Assembly: GCA_016930675.1 (NCBI GenBank)
Contig: JAFGGG010000035.1
Location: 62,001-126,000, forward strand
Reading direction: 5' to 3'
Source: Spirochaetales bacterium
Lineage (GTDB): Bacteria; Spirochaetota; Spirochaetia; SZUA-6; RPPD01
DNA: 64,000 nt
Positions 1 through 8,304 of the stretch are shown piece by piece. Position numbers and translations under genes: made by a program. Every line of letters starts with the position of its first letter. Positions within the stretch are counted from its first letter, which is position 1. The notes beneath the pieces were generated by a model that worked only from the letters and a program-made list of their open reading frames with translations, searched no databases and was not told the DNA's origin.

Positions 1-1
1 T

Positions 2-1792
2 ACTCGGGCGGAAAAAGTGCTGGAGCTGAAAAAGAACGACATTACACAGCGAACATACAATGATCCGTTATGGAAGATTACGGATTTTAAGGGCAGGCCT
101 TTTCCCAACAAGGACCTGCCCTTCGTCGTGGTAAAGCGAACCGGCAAATCCGTATTCAACATAAGACACGCTATTGAGAAACCGGACGGAAAAAAGATAT
201 TTCTTTCCATCAATGCGTCTCCGATTTTTGATGAAAAAAAAGAGTTCAATGCTATGGTGGCTTCACTCGAGGATGTCACGGAAAAAGTACTCTCAAAAAA
301 GGCTTTAAAAGAAAGCGAAGCCCGCTATCGTCAGCTTTTTAACCGTATTCACAGCGGGGTGGCCATTTATGAAGCTGTGAATGACGGCGAGGATTTTATT
401 TTCAAGGATTTTAACCGGGCCGCGGAAACTATCGATTCAATCAAAAAACAGGAGTTGATGGGTAAAAGGGTGAGCAGGGTGTTTCACGGAGTGAAGAAGT
501 TCGGACTGTTAAATGCTTTTAGAAGTGTGTATAAAACAGGTAAACCGCGGCATCACCCTGTATCATTCTATAAGGACGAGAGGATTACCGGCTGGAGAGA
601 AAACTATATATATAAACTGCCTTCTGGTGAGGTTATTTCCGTGTATGAAGACCGCACCAAACAAAAGCAGGATGAAATGGCGCTTCGCGAAAGTGAAGCC
701 ATGCTTAAAAGTATTTTCCGGGCCGCGCCCATCGGTATCGGTCTGGTAAAAAATCGTGTTTTTTGTTGGACCAACAATATGATTCACAAGATAACCGGCT
801 ATTCGGAAAAAGAGCTTCTTGGAAAGAACGCCAGGATTATCTATCCTTCACAGGCGGAATATGAATTCGTAGGCGAGGAAAAATATAATCAGATCAAAGA
901 AAAGGGCATAGGAACTGTAGAAACCTTGTTCAAACGCAAAGACGGTAAGATTATTGATGTGATATTAAGCTCCACTCCCCTTGACCTCAACAATTTCAGT
1001 AAAGGAGTGATTTTTACCGCGCTGGATATCACAAAAAGAAAGCAGATGGAAAATCAGCTGCGCCACGCGGAAAAGATGCTGGCCATCGGTCAGCTTGCCG
1101 GCGGTATCGCCCATGACTTTAATAATCAGCTGTTAGGCATAATCTGTTATGTGGATCTGCTGCGGGAGGCGGCGGAGACTAATCCGCTTATGCATGAGTA
1201 TATCGATCATATCTATAATATCACGGAAAGAGCAGCCGATCTTGTGGACCAGCTGCTCGCCTTTTCACGTAAAGAAAAATACCTTTCCGTGCCTGTGGAT
1301 GTGCATAAGATACTCAGAGAAGTATTTTCACTTTTGGAACATACCATTACCAAGCGAATTATCATTAAAATGGAGTTGAACGCCAAACAGTCCGTATTGA
1401 TAGGCGATCCTTCACAGCTGCAGAATGTGTTCCTTAATCTGGCGCTTAACGCCCGTGACGCCATGCCCGACGGAGGAGAACTCACTTTTAGCACGGATCT
1501 CATTAGGCTTGACAAACAGGTCTGTAGCAAATATGGTGTCGAGCTGGCTTCCGGTACTTATCTGAAGATTGAAGTTGCCGATACCGGAGTTGGGATGAGC
1601 GCTGAAGTGCAGCGGCAGATCTTTGAACCCTTTTTTACCACGAAAGAACAGGGAAAAGGCATCGGCATGGGGCTGGCGGCAGTACAGGGAACCGTCAAGA
1701 AACATAAGGGAGAGATAACAGTATCTTCCCGACAGGGACGCGGGGCCGTATTTACTCTTTTCCTGCCTTTGCCGAAAAAAATCTCCCCATGA
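2..1792 (+). CDS. PAS-domain sensor histidine kinase, 5' end cut by window edge
   Basis: Cytoplasmic two-component sensor kinase. The frame is open from base 2, so the true start lies before the window; the GTG at 17 is inside a PAS domain and is unlikely to be the start. Visible in order: the end of one PAS domain (to about base 300), two further PAS/PAC units (about 320-680 and 690-1060), then HisKA with the phospho-acceptor His in GIAHDFNN (codon at 1112). The HATPase domain follows, with an N box (NLALNARDAMP), G1 (DTGVGM), F box (FEPFFTTK) and G2 (GKGIGMGLA). There is no receiver domain and no adjacent response regulator downstream, so the partner is unknown. The HDFNN type H box is the class often found in hybrid kinases such as the one at 29.6 kb. 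No membrane segment is seen in the visible part. The signal sensed cannot be told. Confidence 0.93.
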   Translation, partial: TRAEKVLELKKNDITQRTYNDPLWKITDFKGRPFPNKDLPFVVVKRTGKSVFNIRHAIEKPDGKKIFLSINASPIFDEKKEFNAMVASLEDVTEKVLSKKALKESEARYRQLFNRIHSGVAIYEAVNDGEDFIFKDFNRAAETIDSIKKQELMGKRVSRVFHGVKKFGLLNAFRSVYKTGKPRHHPVSFYKDERITGWRENYIYKLPSGEVISVYEDRTKQKQDEMALRESEAMLKSIFRAAPIGIGLVKNRVFCWTNNMIHKITGYSEKELLGKNARIIYPSQAEYEFVGEEKYNQIKEKGIGTVETLFKRKDGKIIDVILSSTPLDLNNFSKGVIFTALDITKRKQMENQLRHAEKMLAIGQLAGGIAHDFNNQLLGIICYVDLLREAAETNPLMHEYIDHIYNITERAADLVDQLLAFSRKEKYLSVPVDVHKILREVFSLLEHTITKRIIIKMELNAKQSVLIGDPSQLQNVFLNLALNARDAMPDGGELTFSTDLIRLDKQVCSKYGVELASGTYLKIEVADTGVGMSAEVQRQIFEPFFTTKEQGKGIGMGLAAVQGTVKKHKGEITVSSRQGRGAVFTLFLPLPKKISP

Positions 1793-1994
1793 TTTTTAAC
1801 TAATTTTCTTTCTACAATTCTCATTTTTTACGATTATGTAAGCAATTTATTATAGAATTTTGAACTTTATTATGCATACATTGTAAAAAATAAGAATCGT
1901 TGTTATTGTATATTTTTAATTTCACAATTATTCTTAGAATAAATCCAGGTTAGATGATTAGTTAAAATTTGCGAATATAAAAGGAGTAGAAGTG

Positions 1995-3035
1995 ATGAGT
2001 TTTCCGTCGTGTATTTCGTTTACCATTACCAACCGCTGTAATCTACGCTGTCAGATGTGCGGCCAGTGGAGCAAGCTGGGTTATCTGCGTGACAAAGCGG
2101 ACGGGTTGAAAAAGGAAATGCAGTTGGAAGAATGGAAAAGGCTTGTGGATGAACTTGAAACTCATAATATCAAATACGTGCTTTTGCGGGGGGGAGAGCC
2201 CTTTTTGTTTCCTGGGATTATTGAGCTCCTGGAGTATATTAATCGCAAAGCAATTTCTGTGTCGATTGATACAAACGGTACTTTGATAGAAAAGTACGCA
2301 AAAGATATCGTTCGAATCGGTAATATACATCTTACGATATCCGTAGACGGACCTGAAGCCGTTCATGACGCCGTAAGGAGTGCAAAGGGCTGTTTTTCCA
2401 AAATAAGGCGCGGGGTACTGTTTTTAAATAACCTTCAGCAAAACAACGAACAAAAAATCAGTACTTCGATTAATTTCACCATAAGCTCTTATTCTGTAAA
2501 CGGGCTCGGCCGCATGCCTGATGTGGCCAGAAGCCTGGGTGTAAACACGATAACCATTGTTCCTTACTACTATGTGCCGGCAGCTACCGGTAAAAAGTAT
2601 GAAAGGGAGCTTAAGGAGAATTTGGGCTGCCGGGCCTTTTCCTGGGTCGGCTTTCAGCATGAAGATTCGGGAGTTGATTTTGATGTATTTAAAAGAGAAT
2701 ATGAAAGATATTTGACAAATCTTAACGGTCTTTATAATTATCCGTACATGGCTTTTTCTCTGGAGGATTATAAAATGTGGTTCGCTGATTCCGCGACACC
2801 AGTGGGAAAACTACCCTGTACTAATGTCGAAAAGTTAATCGATATTCAGCCCAATGGTGATGCTAATTTTTGTGTTGATTTTCCGGATTATATCATCGGC
2901 AATGTTCGTAACCGTACAATCGAAGAGGTATGGAACAGCGCAAAAGCCGAACGATTTCGTGTATATAGACGAAAAAAACCGCTCGCCGTGTGTTACAGAT
3001 GCGGTGCCAAATATATGTCTGAGCAGAGCGGGTAA
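1995..3035 (+). CDS. Radical SAM / SPASM domain protein
   Basis: Radical S-adenosylmethionine enzyme of 346 residues. The cluster motif is C15-x3-C19-x2-C22, followed by a GGEP-type SAM-binding motif (LLRGGEPFLF) near residue 70. The C-terminal third has a SPASM-like cysteine set: PC before a DIQPNGDANFC stretch, a GNVRNRTIEEVW stretch, and a CYRCG end. This is the usual auxiliary-cluster layout of peptide- or protein-modifying radical SAM enzymes. The ATG at 1995 is chosen because AAGGAG lies 8 nt upstream; a GTG at 1992 is also in frame. The gene is followed after 6 nt by a cation diffusion facilitator, so the two are probably cotranscribed. No precursor peptide gene is evident in the 200 AT-rich bases upstream. 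Substrate unknown. Confidence 0.9.
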   Translation: MSFPSCISFTITNRCNLRCQMCGQWSKLGYLRDKADGLKKEMQLEEWKRLVDELETHNIKYVLLRGGEPFLFPGIIELLEYINRKAISVSIDTNGTLIEKYAKDIVRIGNIHLTISVDGPEAVHDAVRSAKGCFSKIRRGVLFLNNLQQNNEQKISTSINFTISSYSVNGLGRMPDVARSLGVNTITIVPYYYVPAATGKKYERELKENLGCRAFSWVGFQHEDSGVDFDVFKREYERYLTNLNGLYNYPYMAFSLEDYKMWFADSATPVGKLPCTNVEKLIDIQPNGDANFCVDFPDYIIGNVRNRTIEEVWNSAKAERFRVYRRKKPLAVCYRCGAKYMSEQSG

Positions 3036-3041
3036 GCGACA

Positions 3042-3914
3042 ATGAAAAAAATAAGAGCCTGGTCGAAAAAAGCGGTTGGCTATTTAGAGGGCTTTGTTTC
3101 CATTATTGTGAATTTAGTCCTGTTTGCCGGGAAATTGTGGGTAGGGATCATTTTTAATTCCATCGCCATGATCGCCGATGCCTGGCACAGTCTTTCCGAC
3201 AGTTTTACCTCCATTGTAGTGATTATGGGATTTTGGGTTTCAGGAAAACCGGCTGACAAAGAACACCCCTTCGGGCACGGGCGCGCGGAGCTTATCGCCA
3301 CAATTATTATTGGCACACTTTTGGCGGTTGTCGGAATGAATTTCTTTTTAGAATCAATACAAAGGTTGATTAATTATGAAGCAGGTCAGTTTACTTCAAT
3401 TACCATTATTGTTTGTGCCGCCTCTATCATATCCAAAGAGGGGCTTGCGCAGGTTTCGAATTATTTGGGCAAAATAATCAGTTCTTCGGCGTTAAAAGCC
3501 GATGCCTGGCATCACCGTACCGACGCAATTACCTCCGCGCTTATTATTATTGGAGCACTGGTAAGTCCTTGTTTCTGGTGGATAGACGGCGCTTTGGGCA
3601 TTATTATCTCAATCGTAATTCTTTACGCCGCTTTTCAAATATTGCTGGAGAATGCAAGCATAATCTTAGGCCAAAGAATGAGTCCCAAACTCAAAGCTGA
3701 AATAGCAGCTTTGGTAATGAAAGCATCCGATAAAATATCGGATATTCATCATTTTCATTTTCACAAATACGGAGATCATTCGGAATTAACCTTTCATATC
3801 AGAGTAGTAGCGAATATGCATGTAAAAAGGGCTCATGAAATTGCCAATACCATAGAGCAGAAGATTAAAACCGAGTATGGGTTTGAAACTACAATCCATA
3901 TTGAACCGGATTAA
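3042..3914 (+). CDS. Cation diffusion facilitator (CDF) family metal exporter
   Basis: Inner-membrane divalent metal/proton antiporter of 290 residues, a normal size for the family. Metal-site signatures are present in both expected helices: TM2 carries H49-x3-D53 in DAWHSLSD, and TM5 carries H157-x3-D161 in DAWHHRTD. The loop motif HPFGHGR follows TM2, and the C-terminal cytoplasmic domain contains HHFHFHKYGDH, as in the dimerising metal-sensing domain. The HxxxD pairs argue for Zn/Co/Fe-type transport rather than Mn, but specificity is not certain. It starts 6 nt after the radical SAM gene and is probably in the same transcript. A strong hairpin follows the stop codon. Compare the divergent fusion homologue at 23078-24361, where these residues are changed. 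Confidence 0.93.
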   Translation: MKKIRAWSKKAVGYLEGFVSIIVNLVLFAGKLWVGIIFNSIAMIADAWHSLSDSFTSIVVIMGFWVSGKPADKEHPFGHGRAELIATIIIGTLLAVVGMNFFLESIQRLINYEAGQFTSITIIVCAASIISKEGLAQVSNYLGKIISSSALKADAWHHRTDAITSALIIIGALVSPCFWWIDGALGIIISIVILYAAFQILLENASIILGQRMSPKLKAEIAALVMKASDKISDIHHFHFHKYGDHSELTFHIRVVANMHVKRAHEIANTIEQKIKTEYGFETTIHIEPD

Positions 3915-3943
3915 AAGGAAGGCGATTTTCTCTTCCACCCTTT

Positions 3944-3978
3944 ACCTGACCGCTAAATTTTAGATTTAGCGGTCAGGT
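3944..3978. terminator. Perfect 15-bp hairpin between convergent genes
   Basis: ACCTGACCGCTAAAT (3944-3958) and its exact reverse complement (3964-3978) flank the loop TTTAG. It lies between convergent genes ending at 3914 (+) and 4008 (-), which suits a bidirectional terminator. No T tract follows on either strand, so intrinsic termination is not assured; it could instead be an mRNA-stabilising 3' hairpin. Confidence 0.6.
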
Positions 3979-4007
3979 TGATATGAAAACATCAGCAGAG
4001 GGTGTTG

Positions 4008-4682
4008 TTAAAAAGATACTCCCGCAAAAAACACACTTTCCAGTTTATAAAGAGGGTAGAGCTCGTACGCAGTTACAGGTACATGTTCGTTCAATATTCT
4101 GTAAAGAACCTTTATGCCGGCGTGGAAGCGGTCAAGGCGGACGGCGATTCCTCCGCCTGCCTGAAAGAAGATAGAGAGCATAAGCAGCTCGGCATCTTTA
4201 TAACTGTAAGAGTGTTCATTACTGTATTCGGGCAGCTTGACTCTTCCGGCGCAGCCGATTCCGAATTCCACGAAAGGATCTAAAAAAGAGGCTTCCGTAA
4301 AATGATAGCGAAAATCCAGACTGCCTATCCAGTCGAATTCCCATTCAATTTCAGTATTATCTTCGATTCTGTTGAATTTACCCAAACTGGTCATGCCGAA
4401 ACCCAAATGATTGAGCATAACTTCCCAGTATACACCAAACAGAACCTCAGGGCTGTCCGCTATACTTTCCAAGAAGTTTTTGCAGCTTACTTCGCCTGCC
4501 AGTTCGGCGGCAACCGCGATTCCCATACGGAATCTTTCAGTTTTGGAATCTTCAGTGCAAGGTTTTTCAGCGTCAGCGCTTTCGGTATCAGCACTTTTGG
4601 CATCGGCACTTTCAATAGTCTCAGCACCAAGACTGCCGGCTAAAATCAGCAGTAACGTACATAGTAATAGAACACGTGGCAT
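4008..4682 (-). CDS. Secreted, probable outer membrane beta-barrel protein with acidic low-complexity linker
   Basis: Protein of 224 residues with a clear signal peptide (about 1-20, ending near LGA-ET). Next comes a low-complexity stretch (about residues 22-46) built from SADxE/K-type repeats, then alternating hydrophobic and aromatic strands typical of a small outer membrane barrel, ending in Phe as many barrel proteins do. I recognise no named family. A good ribosome-binding site (AAGGAGG) lies upstream of the ATG. The gene is convergent with the CDF gene and follows the caspase operon on the same strand, with about 95 bp between. A role in the outer membrane is inferred from sequence character only. 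Confidence 0.7.
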   Translation of the reverse strand: MPRVLLLCTLLLILAGSLGAETIESADAKSADTESADAEKPCTEDSKTERFRMGIAVAAELAGEVSCKNFLESIADSPEVLFGVYWEVMLNHLGFGMTSLGKFNRIEDNTEIEWEFDWIGSLDFRYHFTEASFLDPFVEFGIGCAGRVKLPEYSNEHSYSYKDAELLMLSIFFQAGGGIAVRLDRFHAGIKVLYRILNEHVPVTAYELYPLYKLESVFFAGVSF

Positions 4683-4777
4683 GTTTATTCCTCCTTGTTA
4701 CACGTATCATTAAAATATCTTCTACAATGTAACACCGGAGATGCCGTAAACTGTCACCTGAAAGTTTCTCTTTCACC

Positions 4778-6916
4778 TTATTTTAAAAGTTGAACACCGA
4801 AGAAAAACTTGGGTACGATGGCCGCTTCTTCATTTGAATAAGGTACGGGAAAAGAGAACAGAGCATTATCGATATAAGATTTGTCATAATACAGTTCCGG
4901 ATGGTAGAACTGAAGGTTAATTCCGGCGAATAGTCCGAAAGTATCAAAAAACGTGTAACCGACTTTAATCCTCATTTGGGGGAGAAGTGTCTCCTGAAAC
5001 ACGTAGCTTTCATCGGTTTCTCCTGACTGAATTGAGGTGCATAAAACATCGGCATCGATAAAAATATCCTGGACGGGGATGTGCGCGCCCCAGCCGATGC
5101 CGAGCGACCACCTTTGGGAATCAAAAATCAAATCGTATCCTGCCAAGAGTATTGTATAAAAGTTCCTGGTGCCGAATTTGAAGCCCGCATAAGAAAGAGA
5201 GTCGAACTCGGACCATATTTCGAAATTAAATATTCCGTCTTTCGAATAGTTGAACAAACCAAGGGCGACTCCGGAATTTTCTTCCGCTATATTTATCAAT
5301 CCGATTTGAACACCGTCAACCTTCTGGGAGAGGTTGAATAAACCGATCTGGGCGCCATTTACATTTTTGGCCAGGTTCAGTCCCGCGCAAACCTGCGCTC
5401 CGGAAATGTCCTCGCTGATGTTGCATAAAGCGGCCAGTTGAGCTCCGCTGATCCCCATTCCCGCATAATTAAAAATACCGCTTGCCTGTACCCCTTCCAT
5501 TGTGCCCAAGGTATAGTTAAAGATCGCCGCTGTTTGAGAATATCTGGTATTTCCGTACGACATGTTGAAGATAATACTGGCGGATGCCCCGACCGTATCG
5601 CCCCAGACAATGTTGTAAAGTCCCGAACCTTGAAAACCATGCATATCATAGAACACCGTGCTGCCTAAGAGACTTAAACTGCAGCCCTGGACCATATCGT
5701 TTTCACTTATACTCAAATTCAAAGAAAATGAGGTCTTAACGATGGTATTTTCTTTTTTACTTTCCGGAAAGCCGGGAAACAGTGAATACGTAAAGGGCAC
5801 GTATTCATAGTCGTATTTTCCGTCTATCTCCAACTCATCATCTATATCACCACGCGCATAGGTGGATTCGGAATAGAGACGCTCCAGGTTTTTTGCGTAA
5901 AGGTTTGTTTTTTTGCCTTCCGCCAGATGCACGTCTGCCTGGTAATACGCGGTGTTATCGTCTATTGTAATATGATAACTCCCCGGAGAAAGACCGATTT
6001 CCATTTTATTTTGCGTAATCTTATTCAGCTCCACGATTAAATCCCCTTTGGGATTTCTGATATAGATTCTGCCTAGGATATTTTCTTCAATTATAAGGCT
6101 CGCGGTTACTTCCCGCAGATCCGTAAGTACAAGATCCCCCGTGCCTGAAAGCTGGATATCATACGAAGGGTGCTGCGGTCCGTGCTGGGTTTTTTCAGTG
6201 CGCGCTAATGTTTCCTTAAACGTATAGTGGTAGGCTTCGTTGAGGGTGACCACCTGATCCTGGGACACATCGGCGGCACCACGCAAACCGGAAATCAAAT
6301 AGTGGGTAAAAAAAGAGGCCTTTATCTTATCCGATTCCTGAGCGGACTCCGTTTCCGAACTTGAGGTTAAAAAGGCGTACCCTTTCATTTCTGTTGAAGT
6401 ATCAACCATGAAAGGAGCTTTTTTTACTCCGCCTTTGGCTCTGATGAAGACTCCGGACGCGCAGGAATCGATAACCGCGATGCGTACGTCGCTGGGCACT
6501 GTGGTAATAAGTTCCCGCAGGCGTTTATAGGATAACTTTTGCTCACCGATTAACAGTCCCTCTTCATCCGAGTGACCTGAATAATAAAAAATAAATTCCT
6601 GGCGCATGGCGCTTTTTTTCTGATGAACAATCAGGCGCTTAATGGCGGTAAAAGAATGCTCAATCCGGGTTATATCGGGATTGAGTAATAAAATATTGTT
6701 TCCCGGAGAAAGCCCGCCCATTTCCTGCATGACCGTGTTAAAAGACTCCGCGTCTTTTGTGGCATATTGCAGATTTGTTCTGTCCGGACCTCCGTTATTG
6801 GCACCGATGATGAGGCCGTAGCGGATGACGGTAACAGATTTGCTGCCGGCAAAAGCACAGAGAGTTACAATAAGAAAAATAAGACTCAAAACCATACTTT
6901 TTTTGTGCAATGTCAT
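4778..6916 (-). CDS. Secreted caspase-fold protease fused to PEGA-like domain and LA_2272-type surface repeats
   Basis: Protein of 712 residues. Residues 1-23 are a signal peptide. Residues about 28-265 form a caspase (peptidase C14-like) domain with the catalytic dyad visible: H115 in YYSGHSDEEG and C152 in VIDSCASG. A PEGA-like beta domain follows at about 270-345. Residues about 435-560 contain tandem repeats of the form G-x-Q-x-(A/G)-x-(F/L)-N-(Y/L/I), such as GAQIGLFNLSQ and GVQIGLINIAE, matching what I know of the LA_2272 surface-repeat family of Leptospira. The C-terminus looks like beta strands of a barrel. The ATG follows the anti-sigma stop by one base (TGATATG). The protease should act outside the cytoplasm. 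Substrate unknown; export and activity are inferred. Confidence 0.85.
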   Translation of the reverse strand: MTLHKKSMVLSLIFLIVTLCAFAGSKSVTVIRYGLIIGANNGGPDRTNLQYATKDAESFNTVMQEMGGLSPGNNILLLNPDITRIEHSFTAIKRLIVHQKKSAMRQEFIFYYSGHSDEEGLLIGEQKLSYKRLRELITTVPSDVRIAVIDSCASGVFIRAKGGVKKAPFMVDTSTEMKGYAFLTSSSETESAQESDKIKASFFTHYLISGLRGAADVSQDQVVTLNEAYHYTFKETLARTEKTQHGPQHPSYDIQLSGTGDLVLTDLREVTASLIIEENILGRIYIRNPKGDLIVELNKITQNKMEIGLSPGSYHITIDDNTAYYQADVHLAEGKKTNLYAKNLERLYSESTYARGDIDDELEIDGKYDYEYVPFTYSLFPGFPESKKENTIVKTSFSLNLSISENDMVQGCSLSLLGSTVFYDMHGFQGSGLYNIVWGDTVGASASIIFNMSYGNTRYSQTAAIFNYTLGTMEGVQASGIFNYAGMGISGAQLAALCNISEDISGAQVCAGLNLAKNVNGAQIGLFNLSQKVDGVQIGLINIAEENSGVALGLFNYSKDGIFNFEIWSEFDSLSYAGFKFGTRNFYTILLAGYDLIFDSQRWSLGIGWGAHIPVQDIFIDADVLCTSIQSGETDESYVFQETLLPQMRIKVGYTFFDTFGLFAGINLQFYHPELYYDKSYIDNALFSFPVPYSNEEAAIVPKFFFGVQLLK

Positions 6917-6917
6917 A

Positions 6918-7745
6918 TCAGTTATCTCCTTTTATCAGAGTGAATGTGGTCTGGTTTAACTGTTTTGGCAGTTCAAGGTATTTTTGCCCGGACGATTCGC
7001 CGTGTTTTGCAATCTGCTTCGCTTTGCTTAAGATTTCCTCAGTATTAAGAGGAAATTCTGATGAGATAAAAAAGAACCGCTCGAAATCGGGCGCATCGTC
7101 AAGTTCAAAGGAATCGGCCAAAAATACTTTTTTATGTTGCGTTAATAAAGTGCTCGCATCTTCCCGGTACGGGAAATGTAGGGATACCTTGCCTCTCCCG
7201 TCAATGGAAAATATCACGCCATATTGATCCCGGGCTGCGAAATACTGCACCTGGATTCTGTCATGCGCATACACGGTTGAACCGTCTTTGAGCTGCTCGC
7301 CATGAGACCCGTTTTTACGGAAGATGGATAGAAGAGGCTTATCGTATTTCATGTCGGATCCCTTGACACGGGTAGTGTCATCCGGCCGATCAACCATACC
7401 CGGCTCAGAAGTGAAAAACAGGGGAGTTATAAACAGTACGGCCAGGAGTAAAGCGCAGGCGCCGGCCAGACCTGCCAGAGGCAGAGGCCGGAACAAAAAG
7501 TTTTTTGGTTTTTTATTTTTTTCGGGTGTCCGCCGTGCAAGTTTTTTATGTATCTGTCGGGCCATCTGCTCGGCAGGATACTTAAGGAGTATCTCCTTAT
7601 CGGATGATTGAATCTCTTTAATGCGCTTCTGAATTACTTTATTTTCCGCGGCAAGCGCATTTATGTATTGAGTTTCCTGTTCGTCAAGTTCGCCCAGAAT
7701 ATAACGCTCCAGGATAATGTCAGGTATAGTCTGTTGTTCGTTCAT
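6918..7745 (-). CDS. Single-pass membrane anti-sigma-like protein with DUF4384-like periplasmic domain
   Basis: Protein of 275 residues. The N-terminal cytoplasmic part (1-80) opens with an ILERYILGELDEQE stretch, like the N-terminus of many anti-sigma factors but without the zinc-binding His/Cys set. One transmembrane helix lies at about 88-111. The outside part (about 140-215) resembles DUF4384, the beta domain often attached to caspase-like or kinase proteins (VIFSIDGRGKVSLHFP is typical). The start overlaps the sigma gene stop (ATGA, 7742-7745), with AGGAGG inside the sigma gene, so translation is coupled. Context implies it binds the sigma factor encoded before it and senses something in the periplasm. 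The anti-sigma role is inferred from position and topology. Confidence 0.75.
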   Translation of the reverse strand: MNEQQTIPDIILERYILGELDEQETQYINALAAENKVIQKRIKEIQSSDKEILLKYPAEQMARQIHKKLARRTPEKNKKPKNFLFRPLPLAGLAGACALLLAVLFITPLFFTSEPGMVDRPDDTTRVKGSDMKYDKPLLSIFRKNGSHGEQLKDGSTVYAHDRIQVQYFAARDQYGVIFSIDGRGKVSLHFPYREDASTLLTQHKKVFLADSFELDDAPDFERFFFISSEFPLNTEEILSKAKQIAKHGESSGQKYLELPKQLNQTTFTLIKGDN

Positions 7746-8227
7746 AGGTAGACCTCCTTTTTTTCCTTGAGTTTGCTTTTTAACTGCCGCAAACGTTTTC
7801 GAACACCGGATACCGAAAGCTTAACTTCTCTGCTTACCTGCTCCAAAGTGAGACCGTCCACATAGTGCAGGACCGCTATTGTCTTGGTGGACGCTCTTTC
7901 GGATTGAAAGATTGTATTTATCAAATCTTTGTGGAAAAACCTCTGCTCCTGATCGTCTCTGCAGGCAATCTGACAGAGGATATCGTCCTGCAGTGTGTTC
8001 GGTTTTCTGGTTTCCGCTCTGATTATATTGAGGCAGACATTAGTCGCGATCCGGTAAAGCAGACTGGATAAAGCCCGGGTGTGTAGTTTATTCTGATATC
8101 TTAACAGTTTTACGAACGTATCCTGCATAGCATCCAATGCCTTTTGTTCATTCTTGAGTAAGTAGGTACAGCGACGTAATACCATGGGGCCATATTTGCG
8201 GTATATGGTTTCAACATCAATATCCAA
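7742..8227 (-). CDS. ECF-type RNA polymerase sigma factor
   Basis: Protein of 161 residues with sigma-70 region 2 (about 8-75; DAMQDTFVKLLRY resembles the region 2.2-2.4 core) and region 4 (about 105-155; LTLEQVSREVKLSVSGVRKRLRQLKSKL is a typical region 4 helix-turn-helix, shown here only to locate it). The start is TTG at 8227, preceded at good distance by AAAGGA; no in-frame ATG fits. It heads a three-gene operon with the membrane anti-sigma-like protein and the caspase. A GTAAC plus T-tract element upstream (8268-8283) could be its own promoter, suggesting autoregulation. Confidence 0.9.
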   Translation of the reverse strand: MDIDVETIYRKYGPMVLRRCTYLLKNEQKALDAMQDTFVKLLRYQNKLHTRALSSLLYRIATNVCLNIIRAETRKPNTLQDDILCQIACRDDQEQRFFHKDLINTIFQSERASTKTIAVLHYVDGLTLEQVSREVKLSVSGVRKRLRQLKSKLKEKKEVYL

Positions 8228-8249
8228 TACATAATCCTTTCTCTCTCTA

Positions 8250-8283
8250 AGTATATAACACCGATTTGATTAAAAAACGTTAC
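8250..8283 (-). promoter_or_regulatory. Possible ECF-type promoter of the sigma/anti-sigma/caspase operon
   Basis: Read on the minus strand, GTAACGTTTTTTAATC (8283-8268) lies about 40 nt before the sigma factor start. The AAC core is typical of ECF -35 elements, and the same GTAAC-(G)-TTTTTT-A pattern recurs at 51515 ahead of the flavodoxin-like gene that follows another ECF sigma gene. The -10 part is unclear (TCGGTGTTATATA region). Confidence 0.3.
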
Positions 8284-8304
8284 TTATTTCAAAATATAAG
8301 GAAA

